Shown here: one piece after another, positions 27,965-37,904 of the stretch
Layout: each line of letters begins with the position of its first letter
How positions within the stretch are numbered: position 1 is the first letter of the stretch
Source: Alphaproteobacteria bacterium
GTDB taxonomy: Bacteria > Pseudomonadota > Alphaproteobacteria > Sphingomonadales > Sphingomonadaceae
Length of the DNA: 64,000 bases
Direction: 5' to 3'
Assembly (NCBI GenBank): GCA_018823325.1
Contig: JAHJIJ010000030.1
Span: forward strand, 124,001-188,000
Made by a program: the position numbers and the translations under genes
The notes under the pieces: generated by a model
Seen by the model: the letters and a program-made list of their open reading frames with translations, nothing else
What the model was told of the DNA's origin: nothing
The model's database searches: none

Positions 27965-30118
27965 TCAATGGTCTCCGTGCAGCATGATCGTGGCAAGCGG
28001 CGGCAACGTCAGGCGGGCGGCACCATTTTCGGCACGCACCGCACCCAGATTTCCCATACCGCTGCCGCCGTAATTGGTTGCATCGCTATTCAGGATTTCG
28101 TGCCAGATGCCATCATAAGGCAGTGGCAACCGGTAGTCGTGCTGAACATTGGGCGTCATGTTCGCGATGACCGCCACCGGCGCGGCGCCGGGGGCCTTGC
28201 GAAGCCAGGCAAAGACCGAGTTCTCGCGATCATCGACGATGAGCCACTCGAAGCCATCGCCCTCGCAATCGCGCTGATGAAGCGCGGGAAGCGTGCGATA
28301 CAAGCCATTGAGATCGCGAATGAGTGTGCGGATGCCTTCATGCGCGGGCTGGCCGAGCAATTCCCAATCCAGCGCGCGCTCCTCGCTCCATTCGCGGCGC
28401 TGCGCGAACTCCTGCCCCATGAACAGCAGCTTCTTGCCGGGGTAACCCCACATCAGCGCATAATAGGCCCGCAGGTTCGCGAATTTCTGCCAGTCATCGC
28501 CCGCCATCTTGTTGAGCAGCGACCCCTTGCCATGCACCACCTCGTCATGGCTGAGCGGCAGGACGTAGTTCTCCGAGAAGGCATAAGTCAGGCCAAAGGT
28601 GATCTCGTCATGATGATAGCGCCGATGGATGGGATCGCGGGCCATGTAGCTCAAAGTGTCGTGCATGAAGCCCATGTTCCACTTGAAGCCGAAACCCAGC
28701 CCCTTCTCATGCACCGGCTGCGTGACGCCGGGCCATGAGGTGGACTCCTCCGCAATCGTCATGATGCCCGGATGCGCGCCATAGACGGCCTTGTTCATGG
28801 CCTGCAGGAACGACACGGCTTCCCAGTTCTCGCGCCCGCCCTGATCATTGGGAATCCACTCGTCCGCAGCGCGGCTGTAATCCCGGTAGAGCATGGAGGC
28901 GACGGCATCCACGCGCAGCCCGTCGACATGATAGCGCTCGGCCCAGAACAGCGCGTTGTTGACGAGGAAGCTCGACACCTCGCGCCGCCCGAAATTGTAG
29001 ATCGCGGTGTTCCAGTCCGGGTGGAAGCCCTGCCGGGGATCTTCATGCTCGTAGAGCGCCGTGCCATCGAACCGCGCAAGGCCGTGCGCGTCCGTGGGGA
29101 AATGCGCCGGCACCCAATCGAGCAGCACGCCGACGCCGGCCCGATGCGCGCCATCCACGAAGCGCGCGAAGCCGGCGGGATCGCCAAAGCGCGCGGAGGG
29201 CGCATAGAGGCCAGTGGTCTGATAGCCCCAGCTCGGATCATAAGGATGTTCGGAGACGGGCATGAACTCGATATGGGTGAACCCCAGGTCCGCGACATAG
29301 GGGATCAGCTCCTCCGCCATCCGGTCCCATGGCAGGAACCAGCCATGCTCATCCCGCCGCCAGGAGCCGGGATGCACTTCATAGATGCTGACCGGCACGC
29401 GGCGCGGATCGACCGATGCCCAATGCGCGCGATGCGCCTCGTCGCCCCAGTCCGGCTTGTCCGGCGCGAAGGTCATCGAGGCGGTCTTGGGGCGAAGCTC
29501 GGACGCGAAGGCAAAGGGATCGGCCTTGAGCGGCTGCGCTGTGCCATCGGGACCAATGATCAGATATTTATACGCATGCCAGGCGCCGATATCGGGAATG
29601 AAGATTTCCCAAACGCCATTATCCTTGCGGCGGCGCATGACATGGCGGCGGCCATCCCAATCGTTGAAGTCACCGACCAGCGCCACGCGCTGCGCATTGG
29701 GTGCCCAGACGGCGAAGTGAACACCATGTGCACCTTCATGTTCAACAAGATGCGCGCCAAGCTTGTCAAACAGTCGAAAGTGCGTGCCCTCGCCGATCAG
29801 CAGGTCATCGAGCGGGCCGAGCACCGGGCCGAAGCTATAGGGATCGGTAAACCACCATTCGCTGCCGTGACCGGTTGCGCGATAGCGCAAGGGCTGGCGC
29901 GGCCCGGAGACAAGCCCTTCGAACAGGCCGCGTGCGTCCTTGCACTCGAGCGATCCCAGCGGTCGGCCCGCCAGATCATGCGCCTCGACCTGCTCCGCGC
30001 CCGGAACGACCGCGCGCACGAAAACGCCTTGCGGCCCTTCGTGCGGCCCGAGCAGCGAAAAGGGATCGGCATGAGTGCCAGCCAGCAAGGCTTCGATGGC
30101 CCCTTTCGGTGGCTTCAC
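27965..30118 (-). CDS. glgB: 1,4-alpha-glucan branching enzyme
   Basis: A 717-residue GH13 enzyme that makes the alpha-1,6 branches of glycogen. It has an N-terminal domain N1, a CBM48 domain ([24 protein letters not shown]) and the catalytic barrel with [13 protein letters not shown] (nucleophile Asp), [14 protein letters not shown] (acid Glu) and [15 protein letters not shown]. The start is GTG 30118 because GTGA overlaps the glgP stop codon exactly; upstream in-frame sequence is the end of glgP in another frame. Confidence 0.95.
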   Translation of the reverse strand: MKPPKGAIEALLAGTHADPFSLLGPHEGPQGVFVRAVVPGAEQVEAHDLAGRPLGSLECKDARGLFEGLVSGPRQPLRYRATGHGSEWWFTDPYSFGPVLGPLDDLLIGEGTHFRLFDKLGAHLVEHEGAHGVHFAVWAPNAQRVALVGDFNDWDGRRHVMRRRKDNGVWEIFIPDIGAWHAYKYLIIGPDGTAQPLKADPFAFASELRPKTASMTFAPDKPDWGDEAHRAHWASVDPRRVPVSIYEVHPGSWRRDEHGWFLPWDRMAEELIPYVADLGFTHIEFMPVSEHPYDPSWGYQTTGLYAPSARFGDPAGFARFVDGAHRAGVGVLLDWVPAHFPTDAHGLARFDGTALYEHEDPRQGFHPDWNTAIYNFGRREVSSFLVNNALFWAERYHVDGLRVDAVASMLYRDYSRAADEWIPNDQGGRENWEAVSFLQAMNKAVYGAHPGIMTIAEESTSWPGVTQPVHEKGLGFGFKWNMGFMHDTLSYMARDPIHRRYHHDEITFGLTYAFSENYVLPLSHDEVVHGKGSLLNKMAGDDWQKFANLRAYYALMWGYPGKKLLFMGQEFAQRREWSEERALDWELLGQPAHEGIRTLIRDLNGLYRTLPALHQRDCEGDGFEWLIVDDRENSVFAWLRKAPGAAPVAVIANMTPNVQHDYRLPLPYDGIWHEILNSDATNYGGSGMGNLGAVRAENGAARLTLPPLATIMLHGDH

Positions 30119-32559
30119 ATAACTCCCCAGATATCCTTGGCATATTCGGCGATGGTTCGGTCCGAAGAGAACCAACCAACGTTCGCAATGTTCCTGATCG
30201 CCGAACTTTGCCAGCCGGCACTATCCGCCCAGCGGGCGTCCACGGCACGCTGCGCGTGGCTGTAGCTCTCGAAATCGGCAGCGACCATGAACCAGTCATG
30301 ATCGTAGAGGCCGCCGATCAGGCCCTTGTAGCGATCGGGATCGTCGGGCGAGAAGACGCCTGAAGCAATGGCAGAAACGGCCTGCTGCAATTCGCGCGAC
30401 TCCTCGATGATCTTGCGCGGATTGTAGCCATTGCCACGCATATGCGCGACTTCGTCTGCGGTCAGGCCGAAGATCACGATATTATCATCGCCCACCCGAT
30501 CCTTGATCTCGATATTGGCGCCATCGAGCGTGCCGATGGTGAGCGCACCATTCAACGCGAACTTCATGTTGCCGGTGCCGGAGGCTTCCATGCCTGCCGT
30601 GGAAATCTGCTCGGAGAGATCGGCGGCGGGAATGATCTTCTCGGCCAGGCTCACATTGTAATTGGGCACGAAGACGACCTTGAGCAGCCCGCCCACGGAG
30701 GGATCGCTGTTGATCCGTCGGGCGATGTCATTCGCCAGTTTGATGATGAGCTTGGCGTTGTGATAGCTCGGCGCCGCTTTGCCACCGAAGATCTTCACGC
30801 GCGGCACCCAGTCGATTTCCGGATGGCTGCGGATCTGATCGTAGAGCGCCACCGTCTCGATGAGGTTGAGAAGCTGGCGCTTATACTCATGGATGCGCTT
30901 GATCTGCACATCGAACATCGCGGAGGAATCGAGCCTGATGCCCATATGCTCGCGCAGATGCTGCGCAAGCGCCTCCTTATTGGCGCGCTTGATGGCGCCC
31001 ACCCGCTCGCCGAGCGCGGCATCGTCCGCGAAGCGATTGAGATCGGCGAGCTTCTCGGCGTCGTCCATGAACCCGTCGCCGATCGTCTCGCGGATGAGCG
31101 CGGTGAGACCGGGATTGCATTCCAGCAGCCAGCGGCGCGGTGTGACGCCATTGGTCTTGTTGTTGATCCGGTCGGGATAGAGCTTGTGCAGATCGGCAAA
31201 GACCGTCTGCTTCATGAGCTCGGTGTGCAGCGCCGCCACGCCATTAACGCTGTGCGCCCCGGCGAAGGCGAGATTGGCCATGCGCACGCGGCGCTCGCCA
31301 TTCTCGTCGATCACCGAGATGGCGGAAATCGCCGCATCATCGAGCAGCTTGCTGGCCCGCGCCTCGCGCAGCACCATCGCGTTGATGGCGTAGACGATCT
31401 GCATGTGCCGGGGCAGCATCCGCTCGAACAGCGGCAGCGGCCAGCTTTCCAGCGCCTCGGGCAACAGCGTGTGATTGGTGTAGCCGAAGGTGGCGCGGGT
31501 GATCGTCCAGGCTTCGGCCAGTTCGAGACCGTGATCGTCCATCAGCAGCCGCATCAGCTCGGCGACGGAGACCGCCGGGTGCGTGTCATTGAGCTGGATG
31601 GCGACCTTGTCCGGCAGGGTGCGGATGTCACCATGATATTGCATGTGGCGGCGGACGATGTCCTGAATGGACGCCGAGGAGAAGAAATACTCCTGCCGTA
31701 GCCGCAGCTCCTGCCCCGCCTGGGTCGAGTCAGCGGGATAGAGCACGCGCACGAGGCTCTCGGCCCGCACCTGCTCGGCCAGCGCCCCGGCATGATCGCC
31801 CGCGTTGAACGCATCGAGGCGCAGCGGATCGACCGGGAAGGCATTCCACAGGCGCAGCGTGTTCACCCGGCGACCGCGCCAGCCGACCACCGGCGTATCG
31901 ACCGCCATGGCGATGACCTTTTCCGCCGGGTGCCATTCCACGCGCCCGTCGACATCGCCGACGACCTCGCCGCCGAATCCGATGCGATAGGCACTCTCGC
32001 GCCGCTCGAATTCCCAGGGGTTGCCGTGCGCCAGCCAGTTTTCCGGCAGCTCGACCTGCCAGCCATCATCGATGCGCTGGCGGAACATGCCGTTCACATA
32101 ACGGATGCCATAGCCATAAGCGGGGATGTCGAGCGTCGCCAGGCTCTCCATGAAGCAGGCGGCGAGGCGCCCGAGGCCACCATTGCCCAGCGCGGCATCG
32201 GGCTCGATCTCCACGATCTCATCGAGATCGACGCCATGTTCGGCCAGCGCGGCGCGCACTTCTGCGACGACGCCGAGATTGCTCAGCGCATCGCGCAGCA
32301 AACGGCCGATGAGAAATTCGAGGCTGAGATAATAGACTCTCTTCGCACCTGCAGCATGCGTTGCCTTCGACGAATCCATCCACCGCTCGATGATGTCGTC
32401 GCGTAAGGTGTAGATGGTCGCCGCGAGCCAATCATGAGGGAGCGCCGCTTGGCTATCCTTGCCAATCCGGTGGACCAGCGCATCGACAATCCGCGCCTGA
32501 AGCGCCTTGCCGGCACCGCTCTCTCTGCTCGCCATCAACCCTGACCCCTTCTGATTCAT
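30115..32559 (-). CDS. glgP: glycogen phosphorylase
   Basis: A 814-residue PLP enzyme that releases glucose-1-phosphate from glycogen. Marks are KRVYYLSLEFLIGRLL, ALGNGGLGRLAACFMES, VIQLNDTHPAVSVAEL-type substrate loop, RIHEYKRQLLN, and the PLP-lysine motif EASGTGNMKFALNGALTIGT. It is the first gene of the glycogen operon glgP-glgB-glgC-glgA-pgm-glgX, in which breakdown and synthesis genes are transcribed together. Start is ATG 32559. Confidence 0.95.
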   Translation of the reverse strand: MNQKGSGLMASRESGAGKALQARIVDALVHRIGKDSQAALPHDWLAATIYTLRDDIIERWMDSSKATHAAGAKRVYYLSLEFLIGRLLRDALSNLGVVAEVRAALAEHGVDLDEIVEIEPDAALGNGGLGRLAACFMESLATLDIPAYGYGIRYVNGMFRQRIDDGWQVELPENWLAHGNPWEFERRESAYRIGFGGEVVGDVDGRVEWHPAEKVIAMAVDTPVVGWRGRRVNTLRLWNAFPVDPLRLDAFNAGDHAGALAEQVRAESLVRVLYPADSTQAGQELRLRQEYFFSSASIQDIVRRHMQYHGDIRTLPDKVAIQLNDTHPAVSVAELMRLLMDDHGLELAEAWTITRATFGYTNHTLLPEALESWPLPLFERMLPRHMQIVYAINAMVLREARASKLLDDAAISAISVIDENGERRVRMANLAFAGAHSVNGVAALHTELMKQTVFADLHKLYPDRINNKTNGVTPRRWLLECNPGLTALIRETIGDGFMDDAEKLADLNRFADDAALGERVGAIKRANKEALAQHLREHMGIRLDSSAMFDVQIKRIHEYKRQLLNLIETVALYDQIRSHPEIDWVPRVKIFGGKAAPSYHNAKLIIKLANDIARRINSDPSVGGLLKVVFVPNYNVSLAEKIIPAADLSEQISTAGMEASGTGNMKFALNGALTIGTLDGANIEIKDRVGDDNIVIFGLTADEVAHMRGNGYNPRKIIEESRELQQAVSAIASGVFSPDDPDRYKGLIGGLYDHDWFMVAADFESYSHAQRAVDARWADSAGWQSSAIRNIANVGWFSSDRTIAEYAKDIWGVM

Positions 32560-32905
32560 GCCGCGTCGCGGAATCGCCTATCGATAACACACCGGCGACC
32601 ATGTGCCAGCGCTCGTTTCATGGACGCGCCGAGCTGCTTTCCCGCATCAGCCCAGAGAGAAATTAGATCGAATCTTAGTAGTTGCTGTTTGCATTAATTC
32701 GCATAGCATTGATTTGAAGCTGACCTTTCGAGTCGGCGGAGCAGACGGGGAGGGTATGGCTGCGCGGGACTGTTCCGCGCAGGCAGATGGCGTTCGATCA
32801 TTCGATGTTCCTGCGCACGATGATGCGTACCGACGCCGCAACATCTTCCTCATGTGACCACCACGACCGCGCGAGAGGATCGCGCTTCGCAGGGGAGGAA
32901 GACTG
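32560..32905. promoter_or_regulatory. divergent promoter region between glgP and a TonB receptor
   Basis: These 346 bp separate two divergent transcription units and must hold both promoters. An AT-rich block at about 32675-32720 includes the imperfect dyad TTTGCATTAATTCGCA, a possible operator or promoter core. No gene is convincing here. A strong ribosome binding site (AGGGGAGGAAG) precedes the receptor start at 32906. Confidence 0.5.
32760..32782 (+). promoter_or_regulatory. 5'-leader hairpin of the TonB receptor
   Basis: CTGCGCGG and CCGCGCAG form a perfect GC-rich 8-bp stem with a 7-nt loop, about 125 bp upstream of the receptor start. If transcription starts in the AT-rich block upstream it would lie in the mRNA leader. 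There is no T-run, so it is not an intrinsic terminator. Function is inferred from position only. Confidence 0.35.
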
Positions 32906-35900
32906 ATGAACGGACTATCTGCCAGTTGGGCACCACGTGCCCTGTTGAGTTGCTCGGCTCTCGCGCTGACGATAACGGCGCCCTGTCCCGCCCTCGCCCA
33001 GGCTGACGACGCGCAGGCGCAGGAAACCCAGGCCATCGTCATTACCGGATCGCGCATCGTGCGGCGCGATTATACCTCGTCCACGCCGCTGACGACGGTC
33101 TCCAGCGATACGCTGCAGACGTCCTCCGATGTCAGCATCGACCGCAGCCTGAAGGAACTGCCGCAGTTTACGGGCGGTGCGGGCTCCACCGGGCGCGGCG
33201 GCTCCGGCATCACCGGCTTTGCCGCGACCGACGTGCAGTCGACGCCGACCAACAGCCCCGGCATCGCCACGCTCGACTTGCGCGGCATCGGCGCCAACCG
33301 CACGCTCGTGCTGCTGGACGGGCGCCGCACCCAGCCGGCCAATGCGACGCTGGTGGTGGACATCAACACTATCCCCAAAGCCGCGCTGGACAGTGTGGAA
33401 GTCATCACCGGCGGCGCAGGCGCAACCTATGGCGCGGACGCCATCGCCGGCGTCGTGAACTTCAAGCTCAAGCGCGACTATTCAGGTGTGACCATCGACA
33501 CCAACATGGGAATCAGCGAACGCGGCGATGGCCGGCAGTTCGAGGTTTCGGCCCTCATCGGCGGCAATTTCGATGACGGGCGCGGCAATGCGATGTTCGG
33601 CGTCACCTATCAGGACCGCAACGTCATCTACCAGGCGGACCGGCCCTTCTTCCAGCAAGGCTATACCGATCCCGGCTCGTCGAGCGGCAGCGTGTTCTTC
33701 GGCAGCAGCTATGTCGTGACGCCGAGCACCAACACGACCGGCGTGCCGGGCGTTACGGCCGGCTTCAACTTCGGCCCGCCCGCCGGCGCGCCCTCGCAGG
33801 CCGTGGTGAACGACGTGTTCGGACGATATGGCTTCGCACCGGGCGAAGTGGTGGTCTCGGGCGCAGGCGCAACGACCAGCTACTTCTTCAACAAAGCAGC
33901 CAATCCGCTGGATGCCACCGTCTTCTCCGGCGTCGTCGGCCGTGTCACCGGCACTGCCGCGCCGAACTATGACGGCAGCGACCCCAATGTGAAGATCCTC
34001 GACAATGGCAATGCCTCGCTGGTGAGCAAAGAAGGCTATCTCCAGCTTCCGCTGCGGCGCATCTCCATGTTCGGCAATGCGCATTACGACATCACCGATG
34101 ACATCACCGCTTATGTGCAGGGCAAGTTCGACCAGAACCGCGTGCGCACCCAATCGACTTATGCCCCCGCTTTCGGCCAGCTGGGCGTGGGCATCACCTT
34201 CGACGCGGCGACCTGCGGCGCGGCCGTGGGCCATCCGGTTCCGCAGGACCTGTGCGACATATTGCGCAGCCGCGCGCGGCCCGATGCGCCATGGGGCCTC
34301 AACCAGAACCTGACCTTCATGGGTCCCGAGCAGACCGAGACGACCACCTATAATTACGAGGTGGTGGCGGGCCTGCGCGGCAATATCGGCATCCGCGACT
34401 GGACCTTCGATGTGTTCGGCGCGCATGGCAAAAGCTCGCAGGTCACGCGCTACGAGAATTTCGTCGATCTCGACATCTACCAGACCGTGATCGGCCTGCC
34501 GAACTACGGCGCCAACGCGACGTTCCTGCAGCCGCGCCTCGGCCTCTCGGCAAGCTGCACGAGCGGCCTCAATCCGTTCAGCAACGCACCGGTTTCGCAG
34601 GATTGCCAGGACCTGATCGAAGCCAAGATCAAGGCCGAGACCGAAGTCGACCAGACGCAGGCGGAACTGAACATCCAGGGCGGCTTGTTCCAGCTCCCCG
34701 CCGGCGAGCTGCGCTTCGCGGCGGGCGCCGCCTATCGCGAGAACAACTTCCTCTATGAACCGAGCGGGCCGCTGAATGCGCAGAACATCAATGGCGCGGT
34801 GATCAGCCTCAACGGCGTCTCGCCCACCGGCGGCAAGATCCACGTGAAGGAAATCTATGGCGAGGTGCTGGTCCCGCTCCTCTCCGACCTCCCGTTCATT
34901 CAGGCGCTGAACCTGAATGCCGGCTATCGCCATTCCAGCTACAATACCGCCGGCGGCGTGGGCACCTGGAAGGTGACCGGCGACTGGGACGTGAACGACT
35001 GGCTGCGCTTCCGGGCGGGCTATCAGGTCGCCAACCGTGCGCCCAATGTGGCGGAAATCTTCCAGCCGGGCATCTACACGGTGGTCAACTGGCCGGGCGG
35101 CGACCCCTGCGCCACCCATGCCAACAACTCGGCCTATCCGGGCTATGGCAACCGCGCCGACAACCCGGACCGGGCGCAGGTTCTGGCGCTCTGCTCGGCC
35201 ATCTCCGGCGGTTACCCGATCGGGCCGGACTTCGTGGGCAACCAGCCGCAGCTCTTCCCGCTCGGCCGGGACGTGACGCTCGGCAACCCCAACCTCAAGT
35301 CCGAGGAAGGGCGGACCTTCACGGCAGGCATGGTCATCCGCTCGCCCTGGCGCGATTCGCCATGGCTCAGCCGGCTGACGCTCTCGGTCGACTATTACAA
35401 TATCAAGATCGTGGGCGCCGTCTCCACGCTCTCGACCGACTATGTGTATCGCCAGTGCTTCAATTTTGACGGCACCAGCAACCCCACCTACGACCCCGGC
35501 AACACCTTCTGCTCGCGCATCATTCGCGATCCTGCGACCGGCTACTGGTCGGCAACGCAGGCCTTCTTCGAGAATCTCGGCATGATCCACACGGCTGGCT
35601 TTGACGCCAATCTCAACTGGACCGTGCCGGCACCGGGCCTGTTCGGCGATGCCGGATCGCTCACTGCCAATGTGGCCTTCAATTATCTCGACAAGTTCGA
35701 CGTACAGAACCTGCCGGGCGGACAGGTGTTCAGCTATCGCGATACCATCGGCAGCAACCAGTATAGCGCCCAGTTCCGCTGGAAGCTGGCGACCTCCGTC
35801 AGCTACAATTTCGGCCCCGGCTCCATCGGCCTGAACTGGCGGCATCTGCCCAAGATCCGCTACTTCACTTATGCCACCGCAACGACGGCGAACGAACTAC

Positions 35901-36127
35901 CGGTGCCCGCCTATGACATCTTTGATCTCTCCGGCCGGGTCGCCGCAACATCGATGATCGAGCTGCGCTTCGGGGTCGACAATCTGTTCGACACGCAACC
36001 GCACCGCGTGGGCGTGCGGCCGGGGACGATCCTGCAGGGCGGCTCCACCCAGTCCGGCGTGACCGACCCCTCGACTTATGACGTGCTGGGCCGGCGCTTC
36101 TATCTGGGCGCCCGCCTGCGCTTCTGA
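32906..36127 (+). CDS. large TonB-dependent receptor
   Basis: A 1073-residue outer-membrane receptor. It has a signal peptide ending near PCPALAQ, a probable TonB-box region (QAIVITGSRIVRRD), the plug domain (LKELPQFTGG, LDLRGIGANRTLVLLDGRR, VEVITGGAGATYGADAIAGVVNFKLKRD in parts) and a long barrel ending in RRFYLGARLRF. This large class with ITGSRI is the one expanded in sphingomonads for uptake of glycans, peptides or plant-derived compounds. It faces the glycogen operon across a shared promoter region and is followed by a good terminator. Confidence 0.92.
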   Translation: MNGLSASWAPRALLSCSALALTITAPCPALAQADDAQAQETQAIVITGSRIVRRDYTSSTPLTTVSSDTLQTSSDVSIDRSLKELPQFTGGAGSTGRGGSGITGFAATDVQSTPTNSPGIATLDLRGIGANRTLVLLDGRRTQPANATLVVDINTIPKAALDSVEVITGGAGATYGADAIAGVVNFKLKRDYSGVTIDTNMGISERGDGRQFEVSALIGGNFDDGRGNAMFGVTYQDRNVIYQADRPFFQQGYTDPGSSSGSVFFGSSYVVTPSTNTTGVPGVTAGFNFGPPAGAPSQAVVNDVFGRYGFAPGEVVVSGAGATTSYFFNKAANPLDATVFSGVVGRVTGTAAPNYDGSDPNVKILDNGNASLVSKEGYLQLPLRRISMFGNAHYDITDDITAYVQGKFDQNRVRTQSTYAPAFGQLGVGITFDAATCGAAVGHPVPQDLCDILRSRARPDAPWGLNQNLTFMGPEQTETTTYNYEVVAGLRGNIGIRDWTFDVFGAHGKSSQVTRYENFVDLDIYQTVIGLPNYGANATFLQPRLGLSASCTSGLNPFSNAPVSQDCQDLIEAKIKAETEVDQTQAELNIQGGLFQLPAGELRFAAGAAYRENNFLYEPSGPLNAQNINGAVISLNGVSPTGGKIHVKEIYGEVLVPLLSDLPFIQALNLNAGYRHSSYNTAGGVGTWKVTGDWDVNDWLRFRAGYQVANRAPNVAEIFQPGIYTVVNWPGGDPCATHANNSAYPGYGNRADNPDRAQVLALCSAISGGYPIGPDFVGNQPQLFPLGRDVTLGNPNLKSEEGRTFTAGMVIRSPWRDSPWLSRLTLSVDYYNIKIVGAVSTLSTDYVYRQCFNFDGTSNPTYDPGNTFCSRIIRDPATGYWSATQAFFENLGMIHTAGFDANLNWTVPAPGLFGDAGSLTANVAFNYLDKFDVQNLPGGQVFSYRDTIGSNQYSAQFRWKLATSVSYNFGPGSIGLNWRHLPKIRYFTYATATTANELPVPAYDIFDLSGRVAATSMIELRFGVDNLFDTQPHRVGVRPGTILQGGSTQSGVTDPSTYDVLGRRFYLGARLRF

Positions 36128-36180
36128 GCGGACCATGGCGACCGGGGGGCGGCATCGCCCTCCCCCGGAATTCCCACAGG

Positions 36181-36213
36181 ACGGGGTCGTGCGGCGTGCG
36201 CGGCCCCGTTTTT
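36181..36213 (+). terminator. intrinsic terminator after the TonB receptor
   Basis: ACGGGG (36181-36186) pairs with CCCCGT (36204-36209), with further GC pairing inside the loop, followed directly by a run of five T. It lies 54 bp after the receptor stop and separates it from the MarR gene. Confidence 0.75.
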
Positions 36214-36342
36214 GTGTCCCGCAGCATGGCGTGCAGCAAGTTGCACAATTTTCATTCAAGTTCTAATCATCGGTACGGCAAATTGAGACATTCCCGGAGC
36301 CGGCACTCCCCCGGGGCGCATTCTGAAGGAAATGACGGCAAC

Positions 36343-36867
36343 ATGACCAGCAACGCCTCCGTCACCGCCAGCGACGACGAGCAGATTTTCGGAAAGCTCA
36401 TTCCGGCAAGGGAAGGCTATCCGGGGCTGGACATGGCACTGACCATTTCCATCGTCATGGCGGGCCGCCGCTGGCGTGCGCTGGTGGATGAGAAGCTGCG
36501 CGATCTCGGCCAGAGCGCCTCACGCATGGAAGCCATGTCCTCCATTGCCTATGCGCCGCCGGGCACCACGCAGATCCAGATCGCCAAGCGCATCGGCATC
36601 GAGGGGCCGACACTCACGCGCACGCTGGACATGCTGGAGGCCGACGGGCTGGTCGAGCGCCTGCCCGACCCCACCGACCGCCGGAACAAGCTAATGCGAC
36701 TTACACCAAATGGCTTCCAGGTGCTGGCGCAGATGCTCGACATCACCGCAGGCCTGCGCGGACAATTGCTGGAAGACGTGCCGCAGCAGGACGTGCAGCA
36801 AGGCTACAACTTCCTCGCCATGCTGCTCAGTCGCATCGAGGCAGGGCTGGAATCGCCGGACGCATAA
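36343..36867 (+). CDS. MarR family transcriptional regulator
   Basis: A 174-residue winged-helix repressor. The DNA-binding part is visible as TTQIQIAKRIGIEGPTLTR (helices 3-4) and LEADGLVERLPDPTDRRNKL (wing, with the DRR signature of MarR proteins). The N-terminal 30 residues are longer than in most MarR members. ATG 36343 is used; upstream in-frame sequence includes the terminator of the previous gene, so earlier starts are unlikely. It lies next to the TonB receptor but after its terminator, so regulation of that receptor is possible and unproven. Confidence 0.85.
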   Translation: MTSNASVTASDDEQIFGKLIPAREGYPGLDMALTISIVMAGRRWRALVDEKLRDLGQSASRMEAMSSIAYAPPGTTQIQIAKRIGIEGPTLTRTLDMLEADGLVERLPDPTDRRNKLMRLTPNGFQVLAQMLDITAGLRGQLLEDVPQQDVQQGYNFLAMLLSRIEAGLESPDA

Positions 36868-36928
36868 TCGCCGCGTCCGCTGCGGGCCGCCTTGCAGCGG
36901 GCTGCTCTTGTCTATCGCTCGATGAAGA

Positions 36929-37014
36929 TGGTGGAAGGGGCTGGATTCGAACCAGCGTACGCTCACGCGGGCAGATTTACAGTCTGCTGCCTTTAACCAC
37001 TCGGCCACCCTTCC
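36929..37014 (-). tRNA. tRNA-Tyr (anticodon GTA)
   Basis: An 86-nt minus-strand tRNA. The acceptor stem GGAAGGG pairs with CCCTTCC, followed by A and an encoded CCA. The anticodon loop CTGTAAA gives GTA at 36978-36980. It has the long variable arm expected of bacterial tRNA-Tyr, and the T-loop GGTTCGAATCC is standard. Confidence 0.96.
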
Positions 37015-37118
37015 AAAGGCGCCTGATCCGGACGGCAGGTGCCGTCAAACGGATTGGAGGCGGCTCAATGGCGAATGGGGCCTTGCCTGTCAATGCCATG
37101 CTGTGGAAAAGCGCACGC

Positions 37119-37871
37119 ATGAAACGCGGACACAGAACAGGAAAGCCGAAAGGCGGATATCCAAGGCTCTACGGGCGCCATGCCGTCACGGCAGCGCTCG
37201 CCAATCCGGATCGGGTGATTCGCAAGATCTGGGGCACGCGCGAGGCGCTGGGTGCGCTGGAGCTGCCGCCGGTACTGCCGATCGTCTATTCGGACGTGGC
37301 GGACCTTGGCCGCATGGTGCCCGGTGATGCGCCGCATCAGGGTCTTGTCGCCGAGGTGGAAGCGCTGGACGACATCTGGCTGGGCGACCTGCTGGAGCAG
37401 GGCGTGCCCGACGATCAGGCACGGCGGCCGATTCTGGTGCTCGATCAGGTGACCGATCCGCACAATGTCGGCGCGATCCTGCGCTCGGCGGCGGCGTTCA
37501 ATGCGCTGGGCATCGTGACGCAGGACCGGCACGCGCCGCCGGAATCCGGCGTGATCGCGCGGGCCGCAGCGGGCGCACTGGAGATCATGCCCTGGGTGCG
37601 CGTGGTGAACCTCTCCCGCGCGCTCGATGAAATTGCCGAGGCGGGATACTGGCGTATCGCACTCGATGGCGATGCGCGGGACACGCTGGCCAATGCGCTG
37701 GACAACACCACCCGCGTGGCGCTGGTGCTGGGCGCGGAAGGCGAAGGGCTGCGGCTCAACAGCATCAACCATTGCGACATGACTGCGCGCCTGCCGATCA
37801 GCCCGCGCATGGAAAGCCTCAACGTTTCCAACGCTGCGGCAATCGCGCTATATGCCTGCATGACGCGGTAG
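37119..37871 (+). CDS. rlmB: SpoU/TrmH-family 23S rRNA (guanosine-2'-O-)-methyltransferase RlmB
   Basis: A 250-residue protein with an N-terminal RNA-binding domain (YGRHAVTAALANPDR) and a C-terminal SPOUT knot. The three SpoU motifs are clear: LDQVTDPHNVGAILRSAAAF, LVLGAEGEGLRLNS and LPISPRMESLNVSNAAAIALY. The 'ESLNVSNAAAIALY' ending fits RlmB, which methylates G2251. The start is placed at the ATG at 37119 before the basic segment KRGHRTGKPKGG; an ATG at 37068 is in frame. The tRNA-Tyr is divergent just upstream. Confidence 0.88.
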   Translation: MKRGHRTGKPKGGYPRLYGRHAVTAALANPDRVIRKIWGTREALGALELPPVLPIVYSDVADLGRMVPGDAPHQGLVAEVEALDDIWLGDLLEQGVPDDQARRPILVLDQVTDPHNVGAILRSAAAFNALGIVTQDRHAPPESGVIARAAAGALEIMPWVRVVNLSRALDEIAEAGYWRIALDGDARDTLANALDNTTRVALVLGAEGEGLRLNSINHCDMTARLPISPRMESLNVSNAAAIALYACMTR

Positions 37872-37904
37872 GCGGGGCGCCCGCCGCCGGCACGGGGGTG
37901 GGCA

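Noticed and set aside
32603..32857. 84-codon open frame in the glgP-TonB receptor intergenic region
   Set aside because: No ribosome binding site or family; it covers the AT-rich promoter block and the leader hairpin.
33482..35845. Minus-strand open frame of 787 codons inside the large TonB receptor gene
   Set aside because: Shadow of a convincing receptor; composition rich in Arg, Ala, Glu and His without any domain.
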